Shown here: positions 22,339 to 34,866 of the stretch, one piece after another
How the letters are laid out: each line of letters begins with the position of its first letter
Numbering within the stretch: position 1 is the stretch's first letter
Assembly: GCF_000350225.1 (NCBI RefSeq)
Contig: NW_005179363.1
Location: forward strand, 256,984 to 320,983
Direction: 5' to 3'
From: Chondrus crispus
Lineage: Eukaryota > Rhodophyta > Florideophyceae > Gigartinales > Gigartinaceae
Length of the DNA: 64,000 bases
Position numbers and translations under genes: made by a program
Notes under the pieces: generated by a model
The model's input: only the letters and a program-made list of their open reading frames with translations
What the model was told of the DNA's origin: nothing
Database searches by the model: none

Positions 22339-23581
22339 TAAAAAACTACACGAAATTGATATAAATACGCGAAATTTGATATGAAACAAAACGGAAACAC
22401 GTCTTTAATACTTTGTTGCGCCACCACGCCCGTCCATAACCGCATGCATACGACGCGGTAGACTTTTGTAAATCGTCAATAAAAGCTCAGAACCTACTGT
22501 AGACCAAGCTTCCTCGATAGCTACCTTCAAATCTTGGACATTCTGGTAATGCTTACCTCTGGCATAAACCATCCTAGCCATCACACCCCAGACATTCTCA
22601 ATAATGTTAATGTCTGGGGACTTCGGGGGCCACAGTAGGGTAGAAATGGCGTGCTCAGATAGCCAGCTCCTTGTAAAACGCGACGCATGAATCGGTGCGT
22701 TATCTTGTTGATAAAACCAACGCTGCGCTTCGCCAAATACCTCCGACGCGAACGGCAGCAAATCACGACGTAGAACATCAACATACTTGATAGAGTCTTG
22801 TCTGCCGTCCATGAAGATGAGCGGAGATACTCCATAAAGACTAATGGCTCCCCAAACCATGACTGAAAACCCACCATTTTGTCTTTTGGGAAACATGCGC
22901 TCTTTAGAGCGTAAATCAAGCCAGTAGGATGCCAAGCCATCAGGGCCATCACCGTTGAACTTCTTTTCATCGCTAAACACCACAGAATTCCAAAATTCCT
23001 CACCCTTGCTTATGAACTTACGGCACCATTTCACCCGATTTTCTTTGTGTAGAGGGATCATTTGTGGTGCCGTTATCATTTTTTTATACTTTAAGTAGGG
23101 TACGGCGCTGAGTATTTGCTGAACACGTCTATGGCCAATGGGTAGTTTGAGCTCAGCCTGTATCGTTCTCGCACTTGCTTCTCCCTTTAGGGCCATTCGG
23201 ATGATTGCCCGTCTCTGTGCCTCAGATACTTTTTTGTTTCCCTTCCACTGCCTTGTGTGTTTATGTTTAAAACCTTGACGAACCACACCTTGTACAGCAC
23301 CAACGGAACGATTTACAATGCCAGCAATGCCTCTAAATGATACACATTCTGCATGAAGCGCCAATATCTGGCCGCGCTCAATGTCGGTAATAGCAGGCCC
23401 GCGGGGCATAGTACCTGTCGTAATAGTTGGAAAGATCACCGGCAGTTGCACAAGCTACTCTTACAAGCCGAGTTGCTACTGTTGAAAGCGTTATATAGTG
23501 CATTGTGCTCATGTTTTGGCGCCTTCAAGGTACTGTGCTATATGGAATTTCGCGTATTTATGCCAATTTCGCGCGGTTTTA
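22339..23581 (-). mobile_element. Tc1-like transposon with inverted ends
   Basis: The ends are inverted copies: on the left AAAAACTACACGAAATTGAT followed by ATAAATACGCGAAATT; on the right, reading inward, AAACCGCGCGAAATTGGC followed by ATAAATACGCGAAATT. Each is preceded by TA, the target of this superfamily. The GCGAAATT core is present twice per end, a direct subrepeat that could be the transposase binding site. The element is about 1.24 kb, the usual size for Tc1/mariner. Confidence 0.8.
22405..23409 (-). CDS. Tc1-like DD34E transposase, uninterrupted
   Basis: This is the only transposase in the window with an unbroken frame: 334 codons from the ATG at 23,409 (MPRGPAITDIERGQILAL). An upstream ATG at 23,451 is in frame, but MPRG is a common start in this family. 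Two helix-turn-helix motifs span roughly residues 5-110. The catalytic residues are D in VVFSDEKKFNGDG, D in WFYQQDNAPIHAS and E in SPDINIIENVWG, with 34 residues between the last two, the Tc1 signature DD34E. It cuts out and reinserts its own element at TA sites. Length and order match active family members, and the inverted ends are nearby, so it may be recently active. I cannot judge expression. Confidence 0.92.
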   Translation of the reverse strand: MPRGPAITDIERGQILALHAECVSFRGIAGIVNRSVGAVQGVVRQGFKHKHTRQWKGNKKVSEAQRRAIIRMALKGEASARTIQAELKLPIGHRRVQQILSAVPYLKYKKMITAPQMIPLHKENRVKWCRKFISKGEEFWNSVVFSDEKKFNGDGPDGLASYWLDLRSKERMFPKRQNGGFSVMVWGAISLYGVSPLIFMDGRQDSIKYVDVLRRDLLPFASEVFGEAQRWFYQQDNAPIHASRFTRSWLSEHAISTLLWPPKSPDINIIENVWGVMARMVYARGKHYQNVQDLKVAIEEAWSTVGSELLLTIYKSLPRRMHAVMDGRGGATKY

Positions 23582-26500
23582 GAGGTCTAGCTTGAGAACG
23601 GTATTCTTGGAGGTCAATTGGTCTTCACATGCGTTTCTACTGCTTGGCCATGGTACTGTACAACACACGATTCTTTAAAAGGGGTTGGGAAGTGTTGTTC
23701 ATGTGTGCCTCGATGGGTGTATTTATTGCAGTTTCGCGCACTGTATGTAGGAAGAGGACGGAGCCGAAAGCGAGAATTACAGACATCCCATTGTTCCCTT
23801 TAACCTTTCAGACAGAATCAAACCGAGCCCGACTTCGTTCCATCCATCGCGCCTTCACCCTTGCACAGAGAGAGCTCTACCCCATGGTGCTCCTTCCCGG
23901 TTCTTGCAAGCCGACCTTGCCCCATTGGCTGTCTCCTTCACTTTGCATTAGATTTCCCTCTTCTCGTTTCCTTTCACAGTATGTCGCTCATGATTATATT
24001 CCTTGCTACTTGTGGGCTCTTTCTCAGACGGCCCGTAAGCCCTGTTCTCCCAAGGATAAAGTGTGAACTCGATCCAAGACTTTTGTCTCCTAGGACACTC
24101 GTGGTTTTGGATACTAGAGATTCTCGTAGCTATATCAATTGTTTAGTTGTATGATACACGTATAATACCTTGTTCTCCCACTAAAACTAGGGAGTCAGAT
24201 CACGTTCACACACCACTCGTGTGTTCACACAAACCTTGCGTGGGTATGATTTCCTTCAAGACGGGTAGATCCGGCACTGCTGTGATCAGGAAGATGTGAA
24301 ACTCGTGGAAAAATCACATGCCCCCAGGTTTCGGTATGCTTTGAGTTTTGCCAAACGCGTTGTTTGAAAAAGTTACGTTCAGAAAATCCGAGCAAACTCG
24401 CCGCCAAAACACGCGTTTTCGTGACTTTACGGACAACCTTAGTAAATATTTATGTAAGAAGAAAAAAGAGCAGTTTGCCATACTGTTCTAGTGGTGTAAG
24501 ATGAGTTGAGCTCAAGTAGAAGTGGGGTCTCTCGTTCGCCATATTTGTGAAGATCTTTCGTCATTGAATGTTTCACTACTGGAAGTGTGACACAAATCGC
24601 CTTTCCAATGTGGGATACACCAGGGGATGATGGTATTGTTATTAAAATAGAAATAGTTTTGAGATGTAATGCACTGCTATGCTTTTGCAGTTTGCTCAGG
24701 GCGATTTTATTGTACTTTGATCTTTCGTATGCAGTGAAATAAAACAATGTACAGTCTCTTAGAATTTTCTTTCTGACTTTTCGCCGGATTTATTAAAGGC
24801 AAGAGGTATGGAGATAAACTTGTATAGCAATAGTGTACATTTGTGAACATGATTTGAGGAGTTTCGTGTTGGTACCGGGTATATTCTATTCATTCATATA
24901 AGGAGTGTTGTTTGCGTGTTTTGCATACAGTAGTGAGATATTGCTGAAGCCCGATTGGCTTTCATGCCACTTGGCCGTCCCGTCTTAGGACACTGTGAGT
25001 GCATGTACTGTAAACAGCAACCGGCGCAATGGGATAGACATATCCGTTTGAGCGAAGAGAGCGATTTACAAACCCGTTAACAACCAATGCATTTCTGAAT
25101 TCAACGGTGGGGAAATTTATGTGTACAGTACGTGTTTCACTCGGTTCATTATGTGTATATTTGCGTTAGGAACGTCTGACATCACCAGATGGCTCGACAT
25201 ATGATCTCTCAGGAGCCCAGTGCCGGCGGTCTGCACACGTCGAGGGGGCCCCCAATGGTGCGTGTATGGGGAGGATCGACGTAACCACAAACATATAAAT
25301 TCGTCGGGGCTTACACTAGTGAAAGCTTTTTCAAGAGAATTTGTGTTGGCAGAGGGCGCGGAGCATACAGTAATACTAATGTTGTCGAAGCATTGAGCGG
25401 CTTTCTTAGAGATTAACGCACGAGATACGAGAACGGTAAGAGATATTGACGGCAGGGGTGCACCGTGGACGCATTGGCCATTGGAGACTCCCTTTTCACA
25501 GGATGACGTGCAGCGAATTTTGATTGGCTTGACACAGCCCTTTTAAAACAAAGCCCCGCACAAAAGCCTTCAAACGCCCCTTCTCAAAGTATTACGTCTT
25601 GCAACAGCCGTGATCTTTCTCGTCTTTATGTTCAGAGTTATTTAGGTTTCTGTCTTACAGGAGATGATGAGGTCGTTGTTGCCAATGCCGGATCCATTTG
25701 AGTCGCTCGTGAGAGCGACTACGCAAAGATCAGTATCAACAGTAATTTACTCGCTTGTCCCGTGCAGCGAGGTTATATTACTTCTACAGAATCGTAGAAC
25801 AAGACCTTTCCATGCGGTCTTTATATGAAGTTCTGAACGCACCTGTGTTAATAACTTGACGAAGAATAGAACAAAGAATAGAACAAAGAATAGAACAAGG
25901 CTAAAATCACACATCCGAAAACTGATTGCAGTCTCACCAGCGCGACTCATCGGCCGTCACCGCACCGCGGCCGCTATGATTCACATCAGAAATGGCGGAC
26001 ATTATTAATTTGAGTTTGCGGACAAATTCTTCTCTGTCCCTGCACTGTTTCTGTACATTGTGAAAGATCGTTTGATGGCCATCGCTTGAGACCCCTGAGA
26101 TACAGTAGTCCTTTATGCAAAATTTCTCCCATTCACGACAGTCTCAGCCTGGGCACTCTCTACGTACTATGTAGACGTGTAAAAATCCACATTTCTCGGC
26201 ATTTGACCCCATTCTACCATTGGTTGATAACCCGGCAGCATGGTCAAACATGAACTGTTTTGAGTTTCATAGTATGTTTCCGCCGTAACGAAGGAGCCCT
26301 TGAGAACTACAGTGTACTGGACTTCCTCGTTTTCAATAAACAAAATCTCTGTTGGACCGGGACGGGCAACTTTATTAGTCTCGAACCGAGTGACGCATGA
26401 TACAAGCCTGGGCAGTGCATGTGGCAGTCTCGAAAGCCAAAATATTTACAACTAATTGGCAGAATGTCATGGGCCTTGCCAGCTTTTTCGCAGGTTGAAA

Positions 26501-27900
26501 CCGTAGTCCTGCGACAGGATTGAGTGGACACAGAACGTCTCTCGTGTGTCGGATCGGGCTGAAGACAGAATAAAGAAGAGGGCGAAGTAGATGTACGAGT
26601 AAATCATGTTGTACAGTATGATGCTACGAGATCACCACCCCGTCTGTATGTATCCGCCCTCGAAGGAACAGGAAAGCTGTCGCCCACACTTGATTTTTGA
26701 CCTAACCGTATCGCCGATTACGATCTTGCGATCCTATTCGAATACACAATTTCTCCGTCAAGCCGCACACGCTCCACCAATAGACTACTCACAAACCCCT
26801 GCTGCAACTGCAATTTTCGTCCAATACCTGCGACAGAAAGGAGCAGACTTCACCAAATTGCAACCGCGCCTCGAGACCCGAACCCACGGATACGTAGCGC
26901 TGTAAAGGACTTCTGCCGTTATGCCAGGGGGAGGGCATTGCCGCTGTCAACGACGTAAGCGATATCGAAATATCGATGAACTCTCTCTCTCTCTCTTTGT
27001 GCGATAACTGTAACCTCACAGGTGACTTGCTGTCCCATTATCATCTTATCCACAAGAACCGAAAAACACCCGGAATCCTGTCGATATGCTCTCGCCTACC
27101 TCCCAACCATCTGATGGATTTCCGCCAAAGTTCCTGACAAACTTTATGTACACTGTCTTTTACTTTTATCGATAGGAATATGCCATTGAAAGTGTGTGAA
27201 GAAGTGCAATTGAGAACTGTGCACCTCCTTGGATCACAGGTCTCGGTAAATTCCGTCAAGTCCCCAGTCCGTTGAAACTAGGGAGCGCCCTCACTAGAAT
27301 TCCGTCATTGTTGATAGGGCACTCGAGTTGTGACGTCCTAGAGCGGGTGAGGATGTCTTTGTGCACGTACTGCACAGTTCTCGTAGCTCAGAACACCACA
27401 TGTACAGTACCCTGGTACAGTACTTTCCGAGGAGAGGATCAGTTGCTGATGCAAGGCGGTAATCGGCCACTGCTGAGAAATTGCCATAACTGTGCCCTCG
27501 CCACCGCTGACTTATTTCCAGCTCCCCCTTTATCCGTCGTAGAATGCTGCCTTTCTGAAAGCGCCTCTTCAGCTCTCAGAACACTAAGGTCGACTGCACA
27601 ACCGCAACCGCAGCACGATGAGCAAATGTTCTCGTTTAGTAAGTCAAATCCGTCTCGGAGGGATCGGCAGGGGGGGTCAGGGGGACACAGTAGTAGTGGC
27701 AGTAAACCCTAACCTACGACGTTCTGATATGTACTAGTTACCAGCAAAAAGGTTTCCCTCACACCAGAAGCAACAGAATGGTTTCGGCTGATAGGGGCGC
27801 CGGAACTCTACAAATCTGTCCAATGGTATTTGTCACTTGGCAAACACGGTTGTTTCGCGATAAAGCGACCTCGCTAAGGCCGACACAGAATACTCTACTT
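23582..27900. other. 4.3 kb with no confident gene
   Basis: I found no transposon domain and no convincing host gene. Small simple repeats occur: three copies of a 12-bp unit (GAATAGAACAAA) at 25,864-25,899 and a CT run at 26,981-26,996. Open frames at 23,629-24,066 (145 codons) and 27,272-27,712 (146 codons) show no recognisable motif. The region may contain regulatory or untranslated sequence of host genes, or genes broken up by introns that I cannot see. Confidence 0.4.
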
Positions 27901-28539
27901 TCAGTGCTTGCCTTTGCTTTTGGAGCCAGAGGCCTTACCTGACGACTTGCCAGAAGACTTCGATTTGCCGCCCGACCCCCGCGAGGCTGAACCTCCTTTC
28001 TTCGGTGGTTCACCGGTGTAGTACTGCACGGGCCTCTGCACATCCTTCGGAGCTTTCTTCGCAGCAGCACGGAAGAGTTCGGCTGCCTCTTTGTCAAGGG
28101 GTGCATCCTTCCCTCGTCCCCCTCCCAAGGCGCGGTCAAGCAGATCAACGGCGGCCTTGCCATCGATGTTTTTCCGCTTTAGTAATTCCTGCATGGCCGG
28201 GCCTAGCTGCCCCACGCCGGTACTACCCGAGGCAGAACCCTGCTCGACAGAGACCAGAGGCGGCAAAATGCTTGGGGCGATATTAAGACGAGCGCGAAGT
28301 AGGGCATTTGCCTCTTCCAGACGGGCTTTCTCTTCTGTGAGTGAAGATATCATTTCACGACGGCGCTGGCGGGAGACGTTAGCGGAGTGGAGATTGCGGA
28401 GGCGACGCTCATCCTTTTTCGTAAGGGGCTTTTCGGTAGAAGCGGATGACGAGCGAGATGCGGAGGGGGCTGGGGTAGAACGAGACGAGCGGCTCCTGCT
28501 CCCTCCGGCGGAAGTGCTTGACCCCGGCTTGCCCGACAT
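27901..28539 (-). CDS. bZIP-type DNA-binding protein, intronless
   Basis: A 212-residue protein with a clear basic-leucine-zipper signature. The basic region (residues 41-61) contains N49 and R57 with seven residues between, and L67 follows R57 after nine residues, exactly the bZIP register; L74 and L81 continue the heptad. The zipper is short (about three heptads). The first 40 residues are Ser/Arg-rich. The C-terminal 40 are Ser/Gly/Lys-rich low complexity, a likely disordered and nuclear-localising tail. Such proteins bind DNA as dimers and regulate transcription. The single-exon form and normal composition indicate a host gene. Upstream lies an exceptional purine/pyrimidine tract (28,849-28,898). 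The start is the only ATG before the Ser/Arg stretch. Confidence 0.82.
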   Translation of the reverse strand: MSGKPGSSTSAGGSRSRSSRSTPAPSASRSSSASTEKPLTKKDERRLRNLHSANVSRQRRREMISSLTEEKARLEEANALLRARLNIAPSILPPLVSVEQGSASGSTGVGQLGPAMQELLKRKNIDGKAAVDLLDRALGGGRGKDAPLDKEAAELFRAAAKKAPKDVQRPVQYYTGEPPKKGGSASRGSGGKSKSSGKSSGKASGSKSKGKH

Positions 28540-29400
28540 TTAGCGAACGCGTAGAGGCGGGGAGTCGAAGTGGCGGAGATGATGGACGGTGCGGAGAGGG
28601 GGAGGAAGTGTGTGTGGGGAGGGCGGGCGAATTTGCGCGAGATCACCGCGAAGGATAAGTCCGTGATACTACGGATGACGTTGGAACACGAGTTGAGTTT
28701 TTGGGAGCGCGGGTAAGGGCGCAGTTGCATGAGAGAGGCGGAGGTGATTTATACAGCGAGAAGGGCTGTGTGTGGCATGCGGGCAGCAGGAAAGGGAGAG
28801 TCTGGAGAGTGGGTAAAGGTGGTAGGTGTACGGTACCGACGGTACACTCGGGGGAGGAGGAGGGGGGGTGGGGGGGAGGAGGGGAGGGGCAGTAGGGGCG
28901 GAGGATGCGGACGACGGCGTCACTAGGTTGATATAGCTACTGTACATATGTGTTTCTTGCGGGTTATGACGTGGTCGTGGGAAAGGTCTCCTCAAACTGA
29001 AAGTGATAAAGATGTGGCGTTTGCAGTATAGATATTTTTAGTTGCGGCAACAATCGATGTGATATATCGGGAAGGCCTATTGGCATTAGTTTGTTGTGCG
29101 GGAAAGGCCACGCGGAAAAGAATGGGGGATGGTGACCGACGGTGTGGTCCTACCAGGAGAGATGACGGGCACAAGTGGGAGACGTTGGAGCAGAAAAGAA
29201 AGCTTTTTAAAAGGCGTGTAAGCAACGGGGGCGGGGGGTGGGGGCAGAACAGGACGTGGTGAGATCTAGGGGGTAGAAGGGTAAGGCGTGCATCGGGGGG
29301 TGTTGACACCCGCAGGTGATGTCAAAAAACAGGGTCGGCACGAGAGCGGTGCAGGCTGACGGTTCCAGGTGATGCAGATTGACAGGATGATATGAAAGAG
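28540..29400. promoter_or_regulatory. G-rich region upstream of the bZIP gene with a G4-capable tract
   Basis: The plus strand is markedly G-rich and C-poor. Between 28,849 and 28,898 it is almost pure purine with repeated runs of four to seven G. On the coding strand of the bZIP gene this is a long pyrimidine tract ahead of the start codon. Such tracts can form G-quadruplex or triplex DNA and often lie in promoters or 5' untranslated regions. The regulatory role is inferred from position only. Confidence 0.5.
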
Positions 29401-31600
29401 TTTGTTCGCCACGCAGGGTACAACGTATGTGCTAAGCGGTGGTGCATGTACAGTATGATGAATGCCGGCGATGCGATGCGAGTCGCGCTGACATTGGGGT
29501 GGGGGGAACGTGCCAACACAAACGTTGACGAGGCCAGCAGCTCCTGACACACGAGAAGGCACCCCACGGGCAGACATGGCGGGTACTCGCGCACGGCACA
29601 ACGCCCGCGTACGTGTAAACGCGCGCCCCGACGGCCCCCTTACACACGATACCAACGGTACCGTCAGACGCCGCACGACATATACGGAACGGCACTACGC
29701 AACCGCAATCAAAATCGCCCTTCCCCTCCCTGGAGACGCGGCCTTCCGCTCCGCCGCTGCGCCGCGCCTCACCCCCGACCCCAACGTCTCTTCTTCTTAC
29801 ATCGGCATCATAGATCCAGGCACGTCCAGGTTCGCACCCGCCAATCCGCGACCCACGCCACGCGCCCCCATAAATAGGGCGCCTTGTCCGAACTGGAGTC
29901 GAAATGCAGCCGCACGGCACGGCCCCCCATTGGCTGCCCCCCATTGGCTGCCCGCTCTCGGCACCCTCAGGTGCCCGTCAGCGACAACATCTTCTGACAC
30001 AATAGCAATACGGCATCGGCGCAGTAATTCCGGGTGTGCCCTCCCGAAAGCTTCCTCGCATCGGGCCCAGATCGATTCGGGACTCCTTGCAATCGTTGCT
30101 CTCCAGACAACAGCGCCGTAGACACCCACAAACTGCAACCACAAACTGCCAACCACAAACTGCAACCACGCACATACCACACTTCTGTATGACGCTTAGA
30201 AGCATCTCAAGCTATCACTGTCCGACACCGCTGTGCACAAATTTCAAAACTAAACGTGTGCTCCACTGCAATTACTTACTGCCCTTCTGCAAGGACCCCA
30301 CATCTATTTACAGCCGCCTCCATCACCTAGATATCAACCTATCCTATTACGTCAATACCAAATCGAGCACTCTGCATCGTGCCTTCTCTACAGCCAACAT
30401 ACCGGTAATGATAGACAACTAAAACCGGCTTGCAACACTCTAAAACAAATCCCACACCTCACATTGGCTGCACCTCCTCTCTTTTTGCCAACGCACTTGA
30501 CTTGTACGCGTCTCGTTTCGAATCAAATACCAGGAACAACAAATTCACCCACCACATCCACGCCGGCTCAACAGGCCCGCCTTACCCGCCATTCCCGCCC
30601 ATTCCACATTCCTACTCCTGTATCATACGTTTCTGTTCAACTGATGTCGTCTACCCATAGCTTCCGAGCGGATCGCCGCGTGTCCTCCGATTCTGTCCAG
30701 GACATCCCACCGTCTCTAAAAAAGGATCCGGTAAAGCCCCCTCCTCCATTCTTTTTGTAAATCTTCTTATGTCATCTTGCTGAATTCAATCCCACCTACA
30801 ACACCGTACATCTCGCCGATACAGAATCAACATTACCTGTACGTCATCTGGAACAATTGTGCAACTCTTGACACTTTATTCACGCCCATCCAATGCTTAC
30901 ATCACTAATTCAATTGAGCCACTGTCACTGTTGTTATCATCTACGCAGTAATTATTGAATCAAACATTTCACCGCAACGAAATCCACGTAACCTAAGCAA
31001 CAACCCGCAATTTTCTTCCGCTAGTGCACTGCCTCATTGTATTTGACGTCTATAAAAAGAGCTCCTTCTTTCATTCAAACCCTGCTTCGCCAAACGAAAT
31101 CCCCGCCATTTGATTCTCATTGCCGCCCCGCTGCAACAGAGTTACGTCGGCTGTCCGTCTGTCCTCCTTCCAACATCCATTCGTTTCTTCACTCCTGACA
31201 CTACGTCGTTCGACAACCGCAAGCATTTCTTGACAGAATACTTTCTTGACAGAAGACCTGTTGCACACTATTTGGGACATACCCTTCCTGCCTGTGTCTT
31301 TTCATGCCTCCCTCACCTCCCCGTCATATCCACAGCTTTCCCTTGCGCCCACCGTCCTGCAGTCATGCTACTTTTCTTTCCAACAAATAAAAAGCGCTGA
31401 TTCAACGTGGACAAGTCCGACAGCGTCCAGTGACGGTATGGGCATACTCAACCCCAACACTGTATTCATGTCCTCTTGCAGGTCCACCCCTAGTGTACAA
31501 CGAATTTCGACGCTCGCCCGGAGTCTACGGACCACATGTGATCACATAGGAACCCACAGCGTGTCCTGTAGAAATCCATCAGGATGATAACATGGATACA
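29401..31600. other. C-rich, G-poor stretch; no confident gene
   Basis: The plus strand switches from G-rich (before about 29.3 kb) to C-rich from about 29.5 kb and stays so to about 31.6 kb. Two 14-15 bp copies of CCCCATTGGCTGCC sit side by side at about 29,925-29,952, like paired CCAAT boxes on the minus strand, and an ACAAACTGCAACC repeat at about 30,127-30,168. Frames at 29,510-30,121 and 29,797-30,180 overlap on opposite strands and neither has a known domain. A host transcript starting near 29.5 kb is possible but not shown. Confidence 0.4.
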
Positions 31601-34223
31601 ACCGTGTAAGACTGTTTTACGACGTAGTGGAGAAATACGGTCAACGCGATGTCCGACCTAAAGTTTACCGTACCAAGGGTACAGTACTGTACTCCGATTC
31701 TGAAGTCATGTTGACTCACACGTGCAGGTACTGTACTGCCACAATATGATGTCATATTACAACAATAAGTTGGAATGGCTTCAGAGTTAAGTTGACTGCC
31801 GCGCCACACCTTGGCGAATGGAAACGGCTCTACGGTGGTTGTCATTTCCTATTTCGACGCGCTTTTAAAAAAGAAACACATACCACGCGAGATAACGCCC
31901 TTACGCATAGAACTGTAAGTACAGCAACGGTAAATCCGTCGCTGTAGGCCCGAATGTGTCTCGCACATTTGCGTGAATGTGTCTCGCACACTTGCGTCGA
32001 TCGCATAATCCATGGCCCAGCTTGGGTGTGCCGTTAAAAAAGGAACTGGGCGAGAATTTCTGGCTCCGTATTATGAAGACGTGGCCACGCAATACGTGAC
32101 CTGGTGTGAATAACTGCCAACAAATGCCGTAACGTACTAGGTCAAGTACAGGTACTACAGTAACGCACCAGACCACAAAAGAATCCTGCAACAAGTCCAT
32201 GCCCCCTGTAGTTACCCTTGCTCCTGTACTTTGAACGATGACCTTTTTCGTAATTCCACTTGCTTGTAGAACAACAGAATACAGTAACAGTGAACGATAC
32301 CGATATCATACCCGAAATCCAAGGCTCCGTTGTTGACCCTTTTGCTGCCTGGTTTTTTGATTGTCGCCCCTGATGCCTTTGATGTTTTCCAAACGACAGG
32401 TGTGAAATGAATTTCAAGGAAGCACCACGAAAAAAATACGTTGAATATTTAATAAAACTCGCATCCGACGTGAGGCTCGCTTACCTTTGCCAATCGTCCG
32501 TGCAGTCGGACACTGATGCGCTGAGGCGTCGGTACGACTTAACACATTCAACTTTTCAGCGGAGATTGGGAGCCGCACAGTCGTGCCCGTGTCCCTTTCA
32601 AACTCCATGTAAGCCTTAACCGTGATAATAACAACGCAAGTTTGTCCTCTGCCTCTTTTGTGTGAAGATGCTTACGAGAGCGCAATCATATTCAGGAAAT
32701 TCGCAACAGGGTGCCAGCTGATTGCCCTTGCGACGATAAGATCAGACGTTCTCACTACATATCGGACAGCTCAACTCCCATGGAAACGGGGCCAGAAGAG
32801 TAGAGTTCCACGTGCCATTCCGGATGATGGGCGTTTTATCAACTGCCAAAGTCGGTGAATATAATCGAGTGTAGAGCATTCCATAGCTATATTGCATCCT
32901 AGAGTCTATTGGACCGTTATCTCCATATGAGGACATTATTCGACCTGTTTTATTCTTGACTTGCGCTTCCTCGACAACAAAGAGAAAAAAAAACACCACT
33001 GTACTTGACGTGTGACTTGGGGACAGAAAGAACTTTGTGAGAATTGCATGTTCTTCGTGGTCGTTTTTAGATGTGTCCGGAGAAAAGGCTTTCTTGAACC
33101 GCCCTAAAACCACAAAAAACGTCAGTTAAAAAAAGAAACTATGTAATCAGTTTACATTACATTCGGACTCAGTCTCCCGATCCAAAACTTCTTTCCCGCT
33201 GTTCTGCAAGATGATGTTGCCGAAAACAAATGCGACAAGGGAACAGTGTCCAAGAAAGACTTTTAAACGTTCAATTTCATGAGTATAATTTTGCAAAAGA
33301 AAGAGCTGTCCTTATATCCGTCGTGCCAGTATTGATCACCATACTGCTCAATAGCTGTTTTTGCCTTCCGACTGTTACACACGTATAGATCAGTACAGTG
33401 ATTAATAGCGGCCAAAATGGGGTGTTTTGACTTTCCTCTAGCCTCCAAACTACTCACCTAATAACCATGGGTGATCTCCATCTTGCTTTTCGGAAGGATC
33501 TCGATGTTCAATATTTGAAATCTGATGAGTTGCGGCGGAACAGTCGACGCATCTGCAACTCTCCCTCAGTATCGCCACAGTGGTTCCAACAACAATCAAC
33601 AAAGTCGAAACTACGCCCCTCTCTCCTCTCTTGGAGGGGCGAACCCTGCCGTGGGTTGGCAAGAGATACAAAGAGGGTCAGTGGATGGTCAGCGGGGCGG
33701 GTTCTCTCCAGTGCGCTCCCGACCCGGCATTGGAGTAGAAGATTTTGTTTGTAAATGGAGTCTTACATCAACTAATTCAGTGGTTTAACGAGTTTATTTG
33801 ACTTCATGAACTTTAGAAACCTGTACTAAGCCTCACTGACATTTATAACTATCTCTCAGGTATCCTACTGTCACACACAACTGAATTGAGCTTCGCTAAA
33901 ACAGTGTCTGTCTTGCGTCAGTCTATAAGCATTGTCCCATCCGTTTAAAAGGTCCGTTTCATTGCCGAAAATATCTTGGCATAATCCCCCTACAGGGAGG
34001 GGTGACTATGGGGAGCTGCAATGGAACTATCAACGGGAACAGATCCGCCAGCTTTCCGAGTCCGAGAACCTTTTCTTCCGTAGTACAATTGCCGAAGAGC
34101 GCTACTGTACTAGGCGAGCGCCGGGGGCCAATCGAGTACAGTATTAAGATGCTAACGGATACAGTACATACGTGGCCAGCACGTTTATATGTGGCTACGT
34201 AGGCAGCCATGTGTGTTCAGTGG
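31601..34223. other. No confident gene; one 23-bp tandem repeat
   Basis: A 23-bp unit (GAATGTGTCTCGCACATTTG start) is repeated twice at 31,952-31,997 with one change. A plus-strand frame at 33,525-33,785 (87 codons, Ser/Asn/Gln-rich, ending shortly after GIGVEDFV) has protein-like composition and could be a short gene or a first exon, but shows no domain. The rest is unremarkable. Confidence 0.35.
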
Positions 34224-34861
34224 TGTGGTATAACTACCTTCGTCCCGACCACTCGGAACGAGGGGGGTTAGAGGTAAGGGAGCGCGCGACGCTGGGTTAC
34301 CCACGCGCGGATAAAAACCGTTCGGATGGACTCGAAAACAGGGAAGGCTCACGTGGCCGGTAACGTGCAGCCGGACGGTGGTGTTAAATCCGGACGGCCG
34401 GTCACGGGTTAGAAGCCTGAGACTAAAAGGGAAACTGGAACAGTGTTAGCACTTAGTCATAAAGGGAAGGGAGGCGAGTCTACCTCCTCTTTACTGGGAC
34501 GGGCAGGTGCCTCCGGTCTTAACCCCTAATTGGGACGCCAGGACACCTGTCCCTCTACAGTAGCTGCCACTTACTGTGTACCAGCTACTGTACACAATAC
34601 TTAATTTGTGACATTAACTACTACTTACTAGTTAGCCATCGTACGGATTGTACACGTGTGCCCGTGGCCACGATCCCGGCCGACGGTTGTGCCACGTGTT
34701 ATCCGTGGGCACTCCCGCTGCTACCGGCTGTCCCACGTCGGACCCTTGGGGTACTACTGTACACAGCGGAGGGCTCGTGTACGCCCGCTCGCTACAGTAG
34801 CACCCGCCCTCCCGCGCGGTTATCATCTCCCCGGGGGGTTGTGGTACGGAATTGTACTAGA
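34224..34861 (+). mobile_element. Solo-LTR-like element, family F3 copy 2, TSD AGTGG
   Basis: The 638-bp segment begins TGTGGTATAACTACCTTCG, identical there to copy 1 at 14,126, and ends TTGTACTAGA. Identical 5-bp flanks AGTGG occur at 34,219-34,223 and 34,862-34,866. It shares long blocks with copy 1, such as CACGGGTTAGAAGCCTGAGA and GGGACGCCAGGACACCTGTC. It is non-coding and contains many short GTAC/TACTGTA and CACGTG palindromes. Confidence 0.85.
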
Positions 34862-34866
34862 AGTGG

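Noticed and set aside
24170..24240. Hairpin around GTTCACACACCACTCGTGTGTTCAC
   Set aside because: The arms do not pair when checked base by base.
29510..30121. 203-codon plus-strand open frame, overlapping a 127-codon minus-strand one
   Set aside because: Composition is explained by the GC-rich, C-skewed region; neither frame has a domain, and open frames on both strands are expected in such sequence.
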